A DNA stretch of 52,756 nt, taken from positions 1 to 52,756 of the forward strand of contig JAIQEX010000032.1 of NCBI GenBank assembly GCA_020073615.1, in the 5' to 3' direction. Shown here one piece after another: positions 15,589-25,000 of this stretch (the first letter of the stretch is position 1; the number at the start of each line of letters is the position of its first letter). A program made the translations under genes and the position numbers. This DNA comes from Terriglobia bacterium. Lineage in GTDB: Bacteria > Acidobacteriota > Terriglobia > Bryobacterales > Bryobacteraceae. The notes under the pieces were generated by a model that saw nothing but the letters and a program-made list of their open reading frames with translations, was not told the DNA's origin and did no database searches.

Positions 15589-15938
15589 ACCCCGACTTAC
15601 TGCGCTCGATGCTCCTGGTTTTCGCCGCGTCAGTGGTGGGATCCTTCGGCGCCGTCTTCCTGAAGTTCGGAGCAGCCCGCCTGGACCATCGGCTGCTCAG
15701 CTTCGTGAACCGGCAACTGATCTTCGGGGTGGCCCTGTATCTCGGCTCGTCCGTTTTTTACGGCCTGGGACTCCGCGGCGGCCAGCTTTCGGTCCTCTAC
15801 CCTATGATTTCCTTGGCCTACATCTGGACCCTGCTCTGGGCGCGCATTTTTTTCAAGGAGGCATTTACGCGCCAAAAGTTTGCCGGACTGGCGCTCATCC
15901 TCCTGGGCGTATTTTTCGTCGGCCTGGGCAGCGGCTAA
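15585..15938 (+). CDS. four-helix EamA/SMR-like membrane protein, second of pair
   Basis: The 117-residue partner of the upstream gene also has four membrane segments. It carries the same YPMISLAYIWTLLWARIFF signature as its neighbour's YPIIALTYVWVTLLSY. The GTG start lies behind an excellent GGAGGAAAG site and overlaps the upstream stop. The two probably form an asymmetric heterodimer of the ArnE/ArnF or small multidrug resistance type. The stop overlaps the stop of the convergent Ada-like gene by four bases. Whether the cargo is a lipid-linked sugar or a cation is unknown. Confidence 0.75.
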   Translation: MNPDLLRSMLLVFAASVVGSFGAVFLKFGAARLDHRLLSFVNRQLIFGVALYLGSSVFYGLGLRGGQLSVLYPMISLAYIWTLLWARIFFKEAFTRQKFAGLALILLGVFFVGLGSG

Positions 15939-16873
15939 ACCCGTGCTCTCCGCGGATGCGCGGCGGCAGTGCGGCTCGACGGCGCCGGCGCGGAGTTGCC
16001 GGCAGCAACCGGCGCGCGCCGGGACCGTTCCAGGTCCAGCAGCGCGCGCTTGCGGGCGAGGCCCCAACGGTACCCGCCCAACTCGCCCGTGCCGCGAATC
16101 ACGCGGTGGCAGGGGATGGCAATCGCCACCGGGTTTGACGCGCAGGCGCGCGCCACGGCGCGGGTCGCCGCCGGCTGGCCGACGGCCGCGGCTACTTCTC
16201 CGTAGGACTGCGCTTCGCCGTAGGGAATGGATTGCAGGTAATTCCAGACGCGCATTTGAAAGGCTGTGGCGCGAATGTCGAGGGGCAGATTGAGCCGCGG
16301 CTGGGCGCCGTTCAGGTGGTTGGTCAGCGCCGCGATCCATTTCTGAAACTCCAGAGGATGCGGGGAGCTCATGGGCGCGAGTTCGGCTGCCGGGTACTCT
16401 CTCCGAAGCAGCGCCAGCAGATCCTGCTCGTTCTCGCCGAACTGCACGAAGCAGAGGCCGCGGTCGGTGGCGCCGATCATCATGAGACCGACCGGCGATT
16501 CGGCGGTAGCGTAGGTGATGGCGACGCCGCGCCCGCCGCGCCGGTATTGATTGGGGGTCATGCCGAGGCGCGTATCGGCGCGCTCATACACGCGGCTGGA
16601 CGAGCCGAAACCCGCGTCATAGACCGCCGCGGTGACGCCGCTCGCTTCCTTCAATCCGCTCTTCAGCTTTTTCATGCGGCAGGCTTCGGCATATTCCTTG
16701 GGCGTGACGCCGACCGCCGCTTTGAACTTCCGTTGCAGATGAAACCGGCTCAGGCCCGAGCGCGCGGCCAGGTCGGCGAGCGAGATCCGTTCGTCGGAGT
16801 GCGCTTCGATATGGCGGCAAAGTTCCTGGATGCTCATGAGACCAGCTTGCCCTACTATGACGCGGGTTTCCAT
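15935..16873 (-). CDS. Ada-like AraC regulator / O6-methylguanine-DNA methyltransferase
   Basis: The 312-residue fusion joins an AraC-type DNA-binding domain to an alkyltransferase. The DNA-binding part is at residues 15-112: LADLAARSGLSRFHLQRKFK and VYDAGFGSSSRVYERADTRLGMTPNQY. The alkyltransferase runs from about residue 118, with FQMRVWNYLQSIPYGEAQSYGEVA and the acceptor C255 in IPCHRV. It lacks the N-terminal zinc domain with the phosphotriester-accepting cysteine of E. coli Ada, so it may repair O6-alkylguanine while sensing differently. An internal ATG at 16837 would drop 12 residues, and neither start has a clear ribosome-binding site. The C-terminal tail is Ala/Arg/Pro-rich and disordered. 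Confidence 0.88.
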   Translation of the reverse strand: METRVIVGQAGLMSIQELCRHIEAHSDERISLADLAARSGLSRFHLQRKFKAAVGVTPKEYAEACRMKKLKSGLKEASGVTAAVYDAGFGSSSRVYERADTRLGMTPNQYRRGGRGVAITYATAESPVGLMMIGATDRGLCFVQFGENEQDLLALLRREYPAAELAPMSSPHPLEFQKWIAALTNHLNGAQPRLNLPLDIRATAFQMRVWNYLQSIPYGEAQSYGEVAAAVGQPAATRAVARACASNPVAIAIPCHRVIRGTGELGGYRWGLARKRALLDLERSRRAPVAAGNSAPAPSSRTAAAHPRRARV

Positions 16874-16892
16874 CCGCTTGTTGCGCTCGAAT

Positions 16893-17873
16893 CTAATCCG
16901 TTGCGAACAGCCGCTCGAACTGCGCCCGCACAGACTGCGCGAGCGCGCTCACCGCTTCCTGGACCTGCCGCCGGATCTCGGGCGAATGGCGATGGATGGC
17001 CAGGGCTTCCAGCGCCGCGGCCGTTTCCCGCTCGCGGCCCTTCTTCAGAAGATCGAGCAGGAATTCGATGGCGCGCGGCTGGCGCGACGCGCTCAGCGCG
17101 CGCAGGAGCGCCTCGCGGAGCTGCGGATCGCGGGGATTGTGGGTCCAGGCGTGTTCGAGCAAATCCACCGCGCCGGGCAGGCGCGAAGAACCCAGCGCCA
17201 GGGCAGCCTCCTGGCGTACTTCCTCATTGGCGGCGCCCAGGAAGGCGCCGACAAACGGAAGCGCCTCGTCCCGTTCCACGGTCAACAGCGCATCGAACAC
17301 CTGCCCGGCGACCGCGGCCTCCTTGTCTCCGGCGTGCGCCTTCAGCCGCAATAACAGCGCGCATTCGTCGCCTTCCATCTGCGCCAGCGCGCGCACCGCC
17401 TCGACGCGCACCACTTGCTCCGCATCGGCCAGTGCGTCCACCAGGCAGCGCAGAATCTCCGAGCGCCTGAGGTCCGCGCAGGTGGGCAGGGCCAGCAGGC
17501 AGATGCCGCGCAGCGTCTGCGCCGTGTCCTGCCGGCCGCCCCACACCGCCTCCATTTGCACATGCCGCATGCCGCGCATGAACGCAGCCGACTCGCGATG
17601 GTCCAGATCCTTGAGCGCGTTGGCGACGGCGTTTTTTCCCCAGCATTGCGGGTCCCGTTCGGCGGCGTTTTCCATGAGACGGTCGAACGCGCGCAGGAGA
17701 TCGGGAACCAGGTCGCGGATCTGCATTTCGGCGGCGAGTTTTGCCGCTTTGGCGACCACCAGGTTGACGCGATCCGCCAGAGCTTTGCGCAGGGCACCGG
17801 CTGCGGACGCGGCCCCGGCTTCGCGCAGCAGGCTCAGTCGTGCGATCTCTTCTTCCACCTTGCGATGCGCCAT
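16893..17873 (-). CDS. HEAT-repeat protein
   Basis: The 326-residue product is made of helical HEAT/PBS-lyase-type repeats. Examples are DAEQVVRVEAVRALAQM, NEEVRQEAALALGSS, RDPQLREALLRALSA and ERETAAALEALAIH. Such proteins are usually scaffolds and no catalytic motif is seen. I set the start at the ATG that gives MAHRKVEEE, because the open frame upstream has no protein-like pattern and runs antisense into osmC. It lies divergent to osmC and downstream of nothing on its own strand, so it is probably monocistronic. The partner is unknown. Confidence 0.7.
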   Translation of the reverse strand: MAHRKVEEEIARLSLLREAGAASAAGALRKALADRVNLVVAKAAKLAAEMQIRDLVPDLLRAFDRLMENAAERDPQCWGKNAVANALKDLDHRESAAFMRGMRHVQMEAVWGGRQDTAQTLRGICLLALPTCADLRRSEILRCLVDALADAEQVVRVEAVRALAQMEGDECALLLRLKAHAGDKEAAVAGQVFDALLTVERDEALPFVGAFLGAANEEVRQEAALALGSSRLPGAVDLLEHAWTHNPRDPQLREALLRALSASRQPRAIEFLLDLLKKGRERETAAALEALAIHRHSPEIRRQVQEAVSALAQSVRAQFERLFATD

Positions 17874-17923
17874 AAAGGCTTCGGGATTATGGTATCCAAG
17901 TAAGGTACCAGAGGAGGCAACAC

Positions 17924-18349
17924 ATGAGACGCACGGCCAACGCGCAGTGGCGCGGCGATCTGAAATCCGGGAAAGGAGCGATTTCCACGGCCAGCGGTGT
18001 GCTTTCCAATACCGCCTATTCGTTCCAGACGCGGTTCGAGGAAGGCAAGGGTACGAATCCGGAGGAATTGCTGGCCGCGGCGCACGCAGGCTGCTTTTCG
18101 ATGGCGCTTTCCGCGCAACTCGGCCAGGCCGGCCTGACACCGGAGAGCATCGAGACCACGTGCACCATCACGCTGGAAAAGCAGGCCGACGGCTTCGCCA
18201 TCACGGAAAGCCATCTGGAGTTGAAAGCGCGCGTGCCCGGCGCCGGAGCAGATGCCTTCGACCGCGCGGTGCAGGCCGCCAAGACAGGTTGCCCGGTTTC
18301 GAAGCTCTACAAGACGAACATTACGCTCAATGCGAAGCTCGAGGTGTAA
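17924..18349 (+). CDS. OsmC/Ohr-family thiol peroxidase
   Basis: The 141-residue protein has the two catalytic cysteines of the OsmC/Ohr family, C57 in AAAHAGCFSMAL and C123 in AAKTGCPVSKLY. NPEELLAAAHAGC is the classic first-helix box. Family members reduce organic hydroperoxides in the cytoplasm, usually with dihydrolipoamide-linked electrons. The start has a strong GAGGAGG site. The sequence is closer to OsmC (osmotically inducible) than to Ohr by its length and N-terminus, but the split is not certain from one sequence. Confidence 0.9.
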   Translation: MRRTANAQWRGDLKSGKGAISTASGVLSNTAYSFQTRFEEGKGTNPEELLAAAHAGCFSMALSAQLGQAGLTPESIETTCTITLEKQADGFAITESHLELKARVPGAGADAFDRAVQAAKTGCPVSKLYKTNITLNAKLEV

Positions 18350-18497
18350 GCGCGGAGGCGGCGGCTTCCGTCCCTCCTGCCGCTCAATGTAGTTTGGCGT
18401 ACGCCTCGGCCGCGTGAATGTACCGATCGTCACTGCGAGCCGCCATCCGTGTGACGGTATACACCAGGGAAGCCAAGTTGCTCGGGTACGTGCAGTT

Positions 18498-21452
18498 ATG
18501 GCGTCACGAACCGCGTGGTCCCACTGGGTGAGGTGGTCCTGCGTCAGCTTTCTACTGCCGTACTGTCCGGCTGCCGACTTGGCGCCGCCCTCCTCCTACG
18601 AGGGCAAGCCCGTCCATCAGGTGCGCTTTGAACCGGCACACCAACCGGTAGCCGCCGCCGATCTCGACCGCGTGCTGGCTCTTCGCCCCGGCACTCCGCT
18701 CTCGCTCAACGAGGTGCGCGCGGCCATCAAACGTCTCTATGGCACCGGCCGCTATGCCGATATCGAAATCGCTACCGAGCCGGACGCCGACGGCGTTGTG
18801 CTGGTGATTCGCACGACCGAGCAATGGTTCGTCGGGCCCGTGGGAGTGACCGGCAAGGTGAGCCTGCCGCCCAGCGAAGGGCAGTTGGCCAACGCCGCGC
18901 GGCTGGAACTGGGCACGCCTTACTACGACGAAGATCTGGATGCGGCGGCCAAAAGCATGCGCGACCTGCTACAGCGCAACGGGCTTTATCTGGCAAAGGT
19001 CGATCCCGAACTGGAGCGCGATGCCGAGCACCAGCAAGTCTCGCTCACGTTCCGCGTGCAGTCCGGCAAGCGCGCGCGGCTGACCGCGCCCGAGGTGACC
19101 GGCGACACGCGCCTTCCCGCCCCCGGCCTGGTCAAGGCGGCGAAGTACAAAGGCTGGTTCCGGTGGAAGCCGGCCACCGAGGACAACACCGAGCGCGGCG
19201 TGCAGAACATACGCAACAAGTACAACCAGGACCAACGGCTCACCGCCTCGGTCAGACTCGATCACATGGACTACCTGGCTGCTGAGAACCGGGTGCGGCC
19301 GGCCATCCAGGCCGCGGGCGGGCCGAAAGTCCAGATCCGCGCCAGCGGCGCGAAGATTTCAAAAGGAAGCCTGCAAAAGTATGTCCCGGTATTCGACGAG
19401 GAGACGGTCAACCGCGATCTGCTGGTGACGGGCGTGCGCAACTTACGCGACTATTTTGAAAGCCAGGGATACTTCGACGCTCAGGTGGACTTCGCGATCA
19501 ACGAGGCCGGGCCGGATGAACAGGACATCACCTATACCGTGCAGTTGGGCGAGCGCCACAAACTGGTGCGGGTGGAGATTCAGGGCAACCGTTACTTTCC
19601 GGTGAACGAAATCCGCGAGCGTTTGTTCCTGCAAGCGGCCGGCTTCCTGCGCCTGCGGCACGGGCGATACAGCCAGGGCTTCGCCAAACGCGACCAGGAT
19701 GCGATCGAAGCGCTGTACCGCGACAACGGGTTCCGCGACTGCAAAGTAACCACCGCCGTGGCGGACGATTATCGCGGCAAGAAGGGCGACGTGGCGGTGA
19801 CCTTCACCATCGATGAGGGACTCCAGTACCGCGTTGGCAGCCTTGCCGTGGACGGCATCACCCGTTCCGACAAGGACCAGATCCTATCCAGCCTGGCATC
19901 GGCTCCCGGCCAGCCGTTCAGCGAAACCAGCATGGCGATGGACCGCGATCACATCCTCGGGGTCTACCGGTTCTCGGGCTACCCCGACGCGGCCTTCGAG
20001 GAGAAAGTGACTCCCGGGCCCGGCGCTAACGAGATCAGCGTGCACTACACGGTCACGGAGGGCAAGCCGCGCTGGGTGCGCGACGTGCTGATCACTGGCC
20101 TGCACGAAACCCGGCGCCGCCTGGTGGATCCCAACATTCTCCTCAAGACGGGCGACCCGCTCTCCTGGACCGAGATGGGCGAAATGCAGCGCCGCCTGTA
20201 CGGCCTGGGCGTCTTCGACAAGGTGGACATGGCCATACAGAACCCGCGCGGCGACACCGAGAACAAATACGTGCTGTACAACCTCACCGAAGGCCACCGC
20301 TATACCGTGGCGATGGGCTTTGGCGCCGAGGTGGCGCGGTTCGGGGGGAGCCAAAGCAGCATCAACGCCACGGGCGCCAACGGTTTTTCGCCGCGCGTCG
20401 ATTTTGAAGTGAGCCGCCTCAACATGTGGGGCCTGGGGCACAGCATCAACTTCAAAAGCCGCTACTCCACGCTCGACCGCCGGATTTCGTTGAACTACCT
20501 TTTGCCGCGCTATCGCAACGTGGAAGGGCGCAATATTTCGGTGACCGGGCTTTACGACAACTCGCGCGACGTCCTCACCTTCACGGCACGGCGCCTGGAA
20601 GGTTCGGTGCAACTCTCGCAGAAACTTTCGAAGGCGGCCACTTCCCTGTTGCGCTACACCTGGCGCGACGTTCGCGTGGATCAGTCCACGCTCAAAATCA
20701 ATCCCCTGCTGATTCCGCTGGTGTCGCAGCCGGCGCGGGTCGCCATGATCTCAGGCGGCCTGATTCAGGACCGGCGCGACGATCCCGTCAATGCGCACCG
20801 CGGTATCTACAATACGGCGGACCTCGGGCTGGTGGAGCACTACTTCGGCGGCAATAAGAATTTCGTGCGGTTTCTGGGCCAGAATTCGTACTACAAAACG
20901 ATCTTCTCCGAGTGGGTGATCGCTAGCAACACGCAGTTCGGGTGGATTCATCCGTTCAGCGTCACGCCCGGAGTCACCGCCTTCGATTACGTTCCGATTT
21001 CCGAGCGCTTTTTCAGCGGCGGCAGCAATTCGATTCGGGCCTTTCCCTACAACCAGGCCGGCCCGCGCGATAGTGACACGGGTTTTCCGCTGGGCGGCAA
21101 CGCGCTCCTGATTCATGCCACGGAGCTCCGCTTTCCGCTGATCGGCGATAACATCAGCGGCGTTTTGTTTCACGATATGGGCAATGTCTATTCCGACGCG
21201 AGCAGCATTTCCTTTCGCGTCCATCAGCGGAGCCTCACGGATTTCGATTACATGGCGCACGCCGCCGGTTTTGGAATCCGCTATAAGACCCCCGTCGGGC
21301 CGATCCGTCTCGACCTGGCCTACAGCATCAACCCGCCCACGTTTAACGGGTTGAAGGGGACTTTCCAGCAACTGCTGGACAACACCGCCACCAAGACCGT
21401 CCAGCACGTGAGTCACTTTCAGTTTTTCTTTTCGATCGGACAGGCATTTTAA
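18498..21452 (+). CDS. BamA/TamA-like outer-membrane assembly protein
   Basis: The product of about 984 residues has a signal-peptide-like N-terminus. It then has a string of POTRA domains to about residue 600 (EGKPVHQVRFEP, RHKLVRVEIQGNRYFPVNEIRERL, LQYRVGSLAVDGITRSDKDQIL). A C-terminal Omp85 beta-barrel follows, with RDDPVNAHRGIYNTADLG, FSGGSNSIRAFPYNQAGPRD and the final barrel strand ending in FFFSIGQAF. Omp85 proteins insert beta-barrels into the outer membrane, and the C-terminal Phe fits. The next two genes encode a SurA-N-like chaperone and TamB, so this is more likely a TamA-type partner than the housekeeping BamA. I chose ATG 18498; the frame opens 84 bases earlier. Confidence 0.85.
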   Translation: MASRTAWSHWVRWSCVSFLLPYCPAADLAPPSSYEGKPVHQVRFEPAHQPVAAADLDRVLALRPGTPLSLNEVRAAIKRLYGTGRYADIEIATEPDADGVVLVIRTTEQWFVGPVGVTGKVSLPPSEGQLANAARLELGTPYYDEDLDAAAKSMRDLLQRNGLYLAKVDPELERDAEHQQVSLTFRVQSGKRARLTAPEVTGDTRLPAPGLVKAAKYKGWFRWKPATEDNTERGVQNIRNKYNQDQRLTASVRLDHMDYLAAENRVRPAIQAAGGPKVQIRASGAKISKGSLQKYVPVFDEETVNRDLLVTGVRNLRDYFESQGYFDAQVDFAINEAGPDEQDITYTVQLGERHKLVRVEIQGNRYFPVNEIRERLFLQAAGFLRLRHGRYSQGFAKRDQDAIEALYRDNGFRDCKVTTAVADDYRGKKGDVAVTFTIDEGLQYRVGSLAVDGITRSDKDQILSSLASAPGQPFSETSMAMDRDHILGVYRFSGYPDAAFEEKVTPGPGANEISVHYTVTEGKPRWVRDVLITGLHETRRRLVDPNILLKTGDPLSWTEMGEMQRRLYGLGVFDKVDMAIQNPRGDTENKYVLYNLTEGHRYTVAMGFGAEVARFGGSQSSINATGANGFSPRVDFEVSRLNMWGLGHSINFKSRYSTLDRRISLNYLLPRYRNVEGRNISVTGLYDNSRDVLTFTARRLEGSVQLSQKLSKAATSLLRYTWRDVRVDQSTLKINPLLIPLVSQPARVAMISGGLIQDRRDDPVNAHRGIYNTADLGLVEHYFGGNKNFVRFLGQNSYYKTIFSEWVIASNTQFGWIHPFSVTPGVTAFDYVPISERFFSGGSNSIRAFPYNQAGPRDSDTGFPLGGNALLIHATELRFPLIGDNISGVLFHDMGNVYSDASSISFRVHQRSLTDFDYMAHAAGFGIRYKTPVGPIRLDLAYSINPPTFNGLKGTFQQLLDNTATKTVQHVSHFQFFFSIGQAF

Positions 21453-21453
21453 T

Positions 21454-22032
21454 ATGCGGGCGAATCGTCTCTTGCAGGTGGCTTTGTGTTTCGTTGCCGG
21501 CGCCGCTGCTGCCGACGTGGTGGACCGCGTCGCTGTGGTGGTCGGCAACAGCGTCATCACGGAAAGCGAGGTGCAGCAGGAATTGCGCCTCACGCAGTTG
21601 GTCAACGGCGAGCCTCCCGATACGGGCCCCGAACAGCGCCGCGCGGCAGCCGAACGGTTGGTGGACCAGCAACTGCTGCGCAATGAAATCGAGCAGGAGC
21701 ATTTTTCTCCTCCGGAGGAGAGCGAAATCGACGGCATGCTGCGCAAGTTTCGCCAGGAGCGATTCCCCGGCGACGGCCAGTTTCAGGCCGCCCTGCAGAA
21801 GTATGGCCTCACGGAGAAGGAGCTGAAGCAGCATTTTGCGTGGCAACTCACCGTGCTCCGGTTCACCGATTCGCGGTTCCGCGCGGGTGTGCCGGAAGCG
21901 CCCGAGCAAGGCGCCAACCGGCTGCGTCCCGGCGCCACCGACGGCGCCGGGGTGGATGAGCAGATGGACGCGTGGCTCAAGGATAGCCGCAGCCATACGC
22001 GCATTGTCTTCAAGAAAGGGGCGTTCCAATGA
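21454..22032 (+). CDS. SurA N-terminal-domain-like periplasmic protein
   Basis: The 192-residue protein has a signal peptide (MRANRLLQVALCFVAGAAA). It reads DVVDRVAVVVGNSVITESEVQQELRLTQL, the hallmark start of SurA/PrsA-type chaperones, followed by RRAAAERLVDQQLLRNEIE. The parvulin-type prolyl isomerase domain is absent, so it could only be a holdase chaperone. It lies one base after the Omp85 gene and overlaps tamB by ATGA, so it very likely serves that outer-membrane assembly unit. The helical tail KDSRSHTRIVFKKG matches the C-terminal helix of SurA-like proteins. Confidence 0.75.
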   Translation: MRANRLLQVALCFVAGAAAADVVDRVAVVVGNSVITESEVQQELRLTQLVNGEPPDTGPEQRRAAAERLVDQQLLRNEIEQEHFSPPEESEIDGMLRKFRQERFPGDGQFQAALQKYGLTEKELKQHFAWQLTVLRFTDSRFRAGVPEAPEQGANRLRPGATDGAGVDEQMDAWLKDSRSHTRIVFKKGAFQ

Positions 22033-25000
22033 CCCGCGCGCGGCGCCTCGCCCTGATCGTCGGCGGATCGCTCACCGGCTTGCTGGTGGTTCTGCTGGCG
22101 GTCGGTATCGTCATCGTGCAGACGGACTGGTTTCGCAACCTGGTGCGGCGGAAGATCGTGAGCGCCGTCGAAACGGGCACCGGCGGCCGGGCGGAGATCG
22201 GTTCGTTCGCTTTCGACTGGCGCCATTTGCGCGCCGACGTGCGCGATTTCGTGGTCCACGGGCTGGAGCCGGCCGGGGCCGCCCCGCTGTTTCGCGCGCG
22301 CCTCGTGGAAGTCGATCTGAAGCTGACCTCCCCTTTCAAGGGTGCGGTGGATATTGCCTACCTGCTGGCGGATACGCCGCAGGCCAACGTGATCGTGTAC
22401 CCCGATGGCCACACTAACGTGCCGTCGCCCAAGGTCACCACCACGGGCAACAAGAGCGGCCTGGAGACGATTGTCGATCTCGCCATCGGCCGCTTCGACC
22501 TGCGCAACGGAAGTTTTACCTTCGCCGGGCGTCAGTCCGATCTCAGCGCCAGCGGCGGCAATCTGCGCGCGCAGATCGCATACAATCCGCTCCACCCGAG
22601 CTATCGCGGCGAAATCGATATCAGCCCGCTGCACCTCAAGTCCGCCGGCAACGCGCCTTTGGACGTGGACGTCAGGCTTCCGCTCGTGCTCGAAAAAGAC
22701 AAGATCACACTCGCCGATGCGCGCTTGAACACGCCGCTGTCGCAGGTGGTAGTCTCGGGCTCGATGGAGCATTTGATTGCGCCGCGCGCTGTCGCGCACA
22801 TCGTGGCGCGCGTGGCGCTGGAGGAGGCCAACCGCGCCGCCGGCCTCGGGCTCGTGCTCGATGCCGCGCACGGGCCCCGCATCCTGAACGCGGATATCAC
22901 GGCGTCGATGGACGAGAACCGCATCGAGTTCGGCAGTCTCCGTCTCGGCGCGCTCGGCGGCAGCTTCACCGGCTCCGCGGTCATCGAGCACATGGAACAG
23001 TTCCGGGTCACGGGCAATGTGAGCGGTTTCGACATCGCGCAGACGGCGCGAGTTTTCATGCCCACCGCCTTGGGCTACGATGGCATCGTCTCGGGCCCGG
23101 TCGCGGCTGAAGGCAATCTGAAGAACGGCTCCAGCCTGGTGGCGCACGCCGGCCTCGTGATCGCGCCCGCGCCGCGCGGAATGCCGGTCTCGGGCCGTCT
23201 GAATGCGGATTACAACGGCGCCGCCGGCACGGTCGCGCTCAGCCGTTCCTACGTGGCGCTGCCCAACAGCCGCATCGATCTTTCGGGAACGCTGGGCCAG
23301 CGCATCGACGTCCGGCTGGTCTCCCGCAACCTGAACGACTTCCGGCCGGTGGCTGCCATCCCGGTGGTGCTCAACGGCGGCGTTGCCACCGTAAACGCCA
23401 CCGTCAGCGGCAGCTTGAGCGCCCCGCAGATTGCGGCGCAGGTCGCAGTGACGAACTTCTCGGCGGAGGGGCGGCAGTTCACACGCTTCGCGGCGGATGT
23501 GAATGCGTCGCGAACGGGCGCGTCGGTCGCCAACGGCGCGCTGACGCACGGCGCGCTTCTGGCGCAATTCTCGGCCACGGTGGGGCTGCGCAATTGGAAG
23601 CCTGAAAACGATGAGCCGCTGCACCTTGACGCCACCATTCGCAATGCCGATGTGCGCGACGTGCTGGCGCTCGCCGGCCAGGCCGATCCACCCGTCACCG
23701 GCGCGCTCGCCGCCGCTGCGCACGTCGATGGCACCATTGGCGACCCGCGGGGCAACGCCGATTTCACAGTGGTCAACGGGACCGCGGAAGGTGAGCGCTT
23801 CGACAGCCTGACCGCCCATGTGATCATGACGCAGGGGTCGATCGCGATTCCCACGCTGGCTCTCGTGGCCGGCCCCGCACGCCTCGACGCCAACGCTGCG
23901 TACCAGCACGCCCGCGGCACGCTCGAGCGTGGCACTCTGCAGGCCCATGTCACGAGCAACCAGATACAGCTCGCGCAGTTCCAATCGCTCGCGAAGAGCC
24001 GTCCCGGCCTGCGCGGCATGCTCTCGCTCAATGCCGATGCCGCGGCGGCCGTCGATCCATCCGCCGGGTTCCGGTTGACCAGTCTCCACGCCAATGCCGC
24101 CGCGCACGGCCTGCAGATGGAGGGGAAAAGCCTGGGCGATTTCACGGCAGCCGCAAGTTCCGCCGGTTCCACCGTCGAGTACGACGTCAACTCCAATTTC
24201 GCCGGCTCCACGATCCGCGTGAACGGACAATCGCTGCTTACCGGAGATCATCGCACCACGGCCACCGCCGCCATCGCCAGCCTGCCGATCGACCAGGTGC
24301 TCGCCCTTGCCGGCCGCGGCGATCTGCCGCTGAAAGGGATGCTCGCGGCTAACGCCCAGGTGTCGGGCACGCTCCAGGATCCGCGCGCCGGCGCCACATT
24401 TACGATCACTAAGGGTTCGGCTTACCAGGAGCCTTTCGACCGCTTGCAGGCTACCGTCAATTACTCCAGCCAATCGATCGACGTGCCGCAGTTCCGCCTC
24501 GAAGACGGCCCTTCCAACATAGAACTGACTGCGTCATTTACCCATCCGCCGAACGATCTGGAAAATGGCCAGGTTCGCTTCCACGTGCGCAGCAATCCGC
24601 TCCAGCTCACCCGCTTTCACACCGCGCAGCAGTTCAAGCCCGGCTTGGCCGGCGTGGTCGAACTGGCGGCTGATGGCGCCGCCACCCTGCGGGCGAACGC
24701 CGCACCGCTGGTTTCCACGCTCACCGCCAATCTTTCGGCGAAGAGCCTCACGGTGAACAAAAAGCCCGTGGGCGATGTTACAGCCACCGCCCAAACGCAG
24801 GGCAGGGAAGTGACTTTCCATCTCACTTCTGACTTCGCGCGCGCCAACATCAAGGGAGACGGGCGCCTGGAACTGGGTGGCGATTATCCACTGACCGCTC
24901 AATTGAACTTCACTAACCTCACTTACTCGGGGTTGAGTAACTGGATCGGCGGCGCCCAGCCGGGCCTTGAGGCTTCGCTCGAAGGCAGGGCCAGCGTCTC

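Noticed and set aside
21783-24473. 896-codon minus-strand frame opposite tamB
   Set aside because: Antisense of tamB, with low-complexity composition and no domain.
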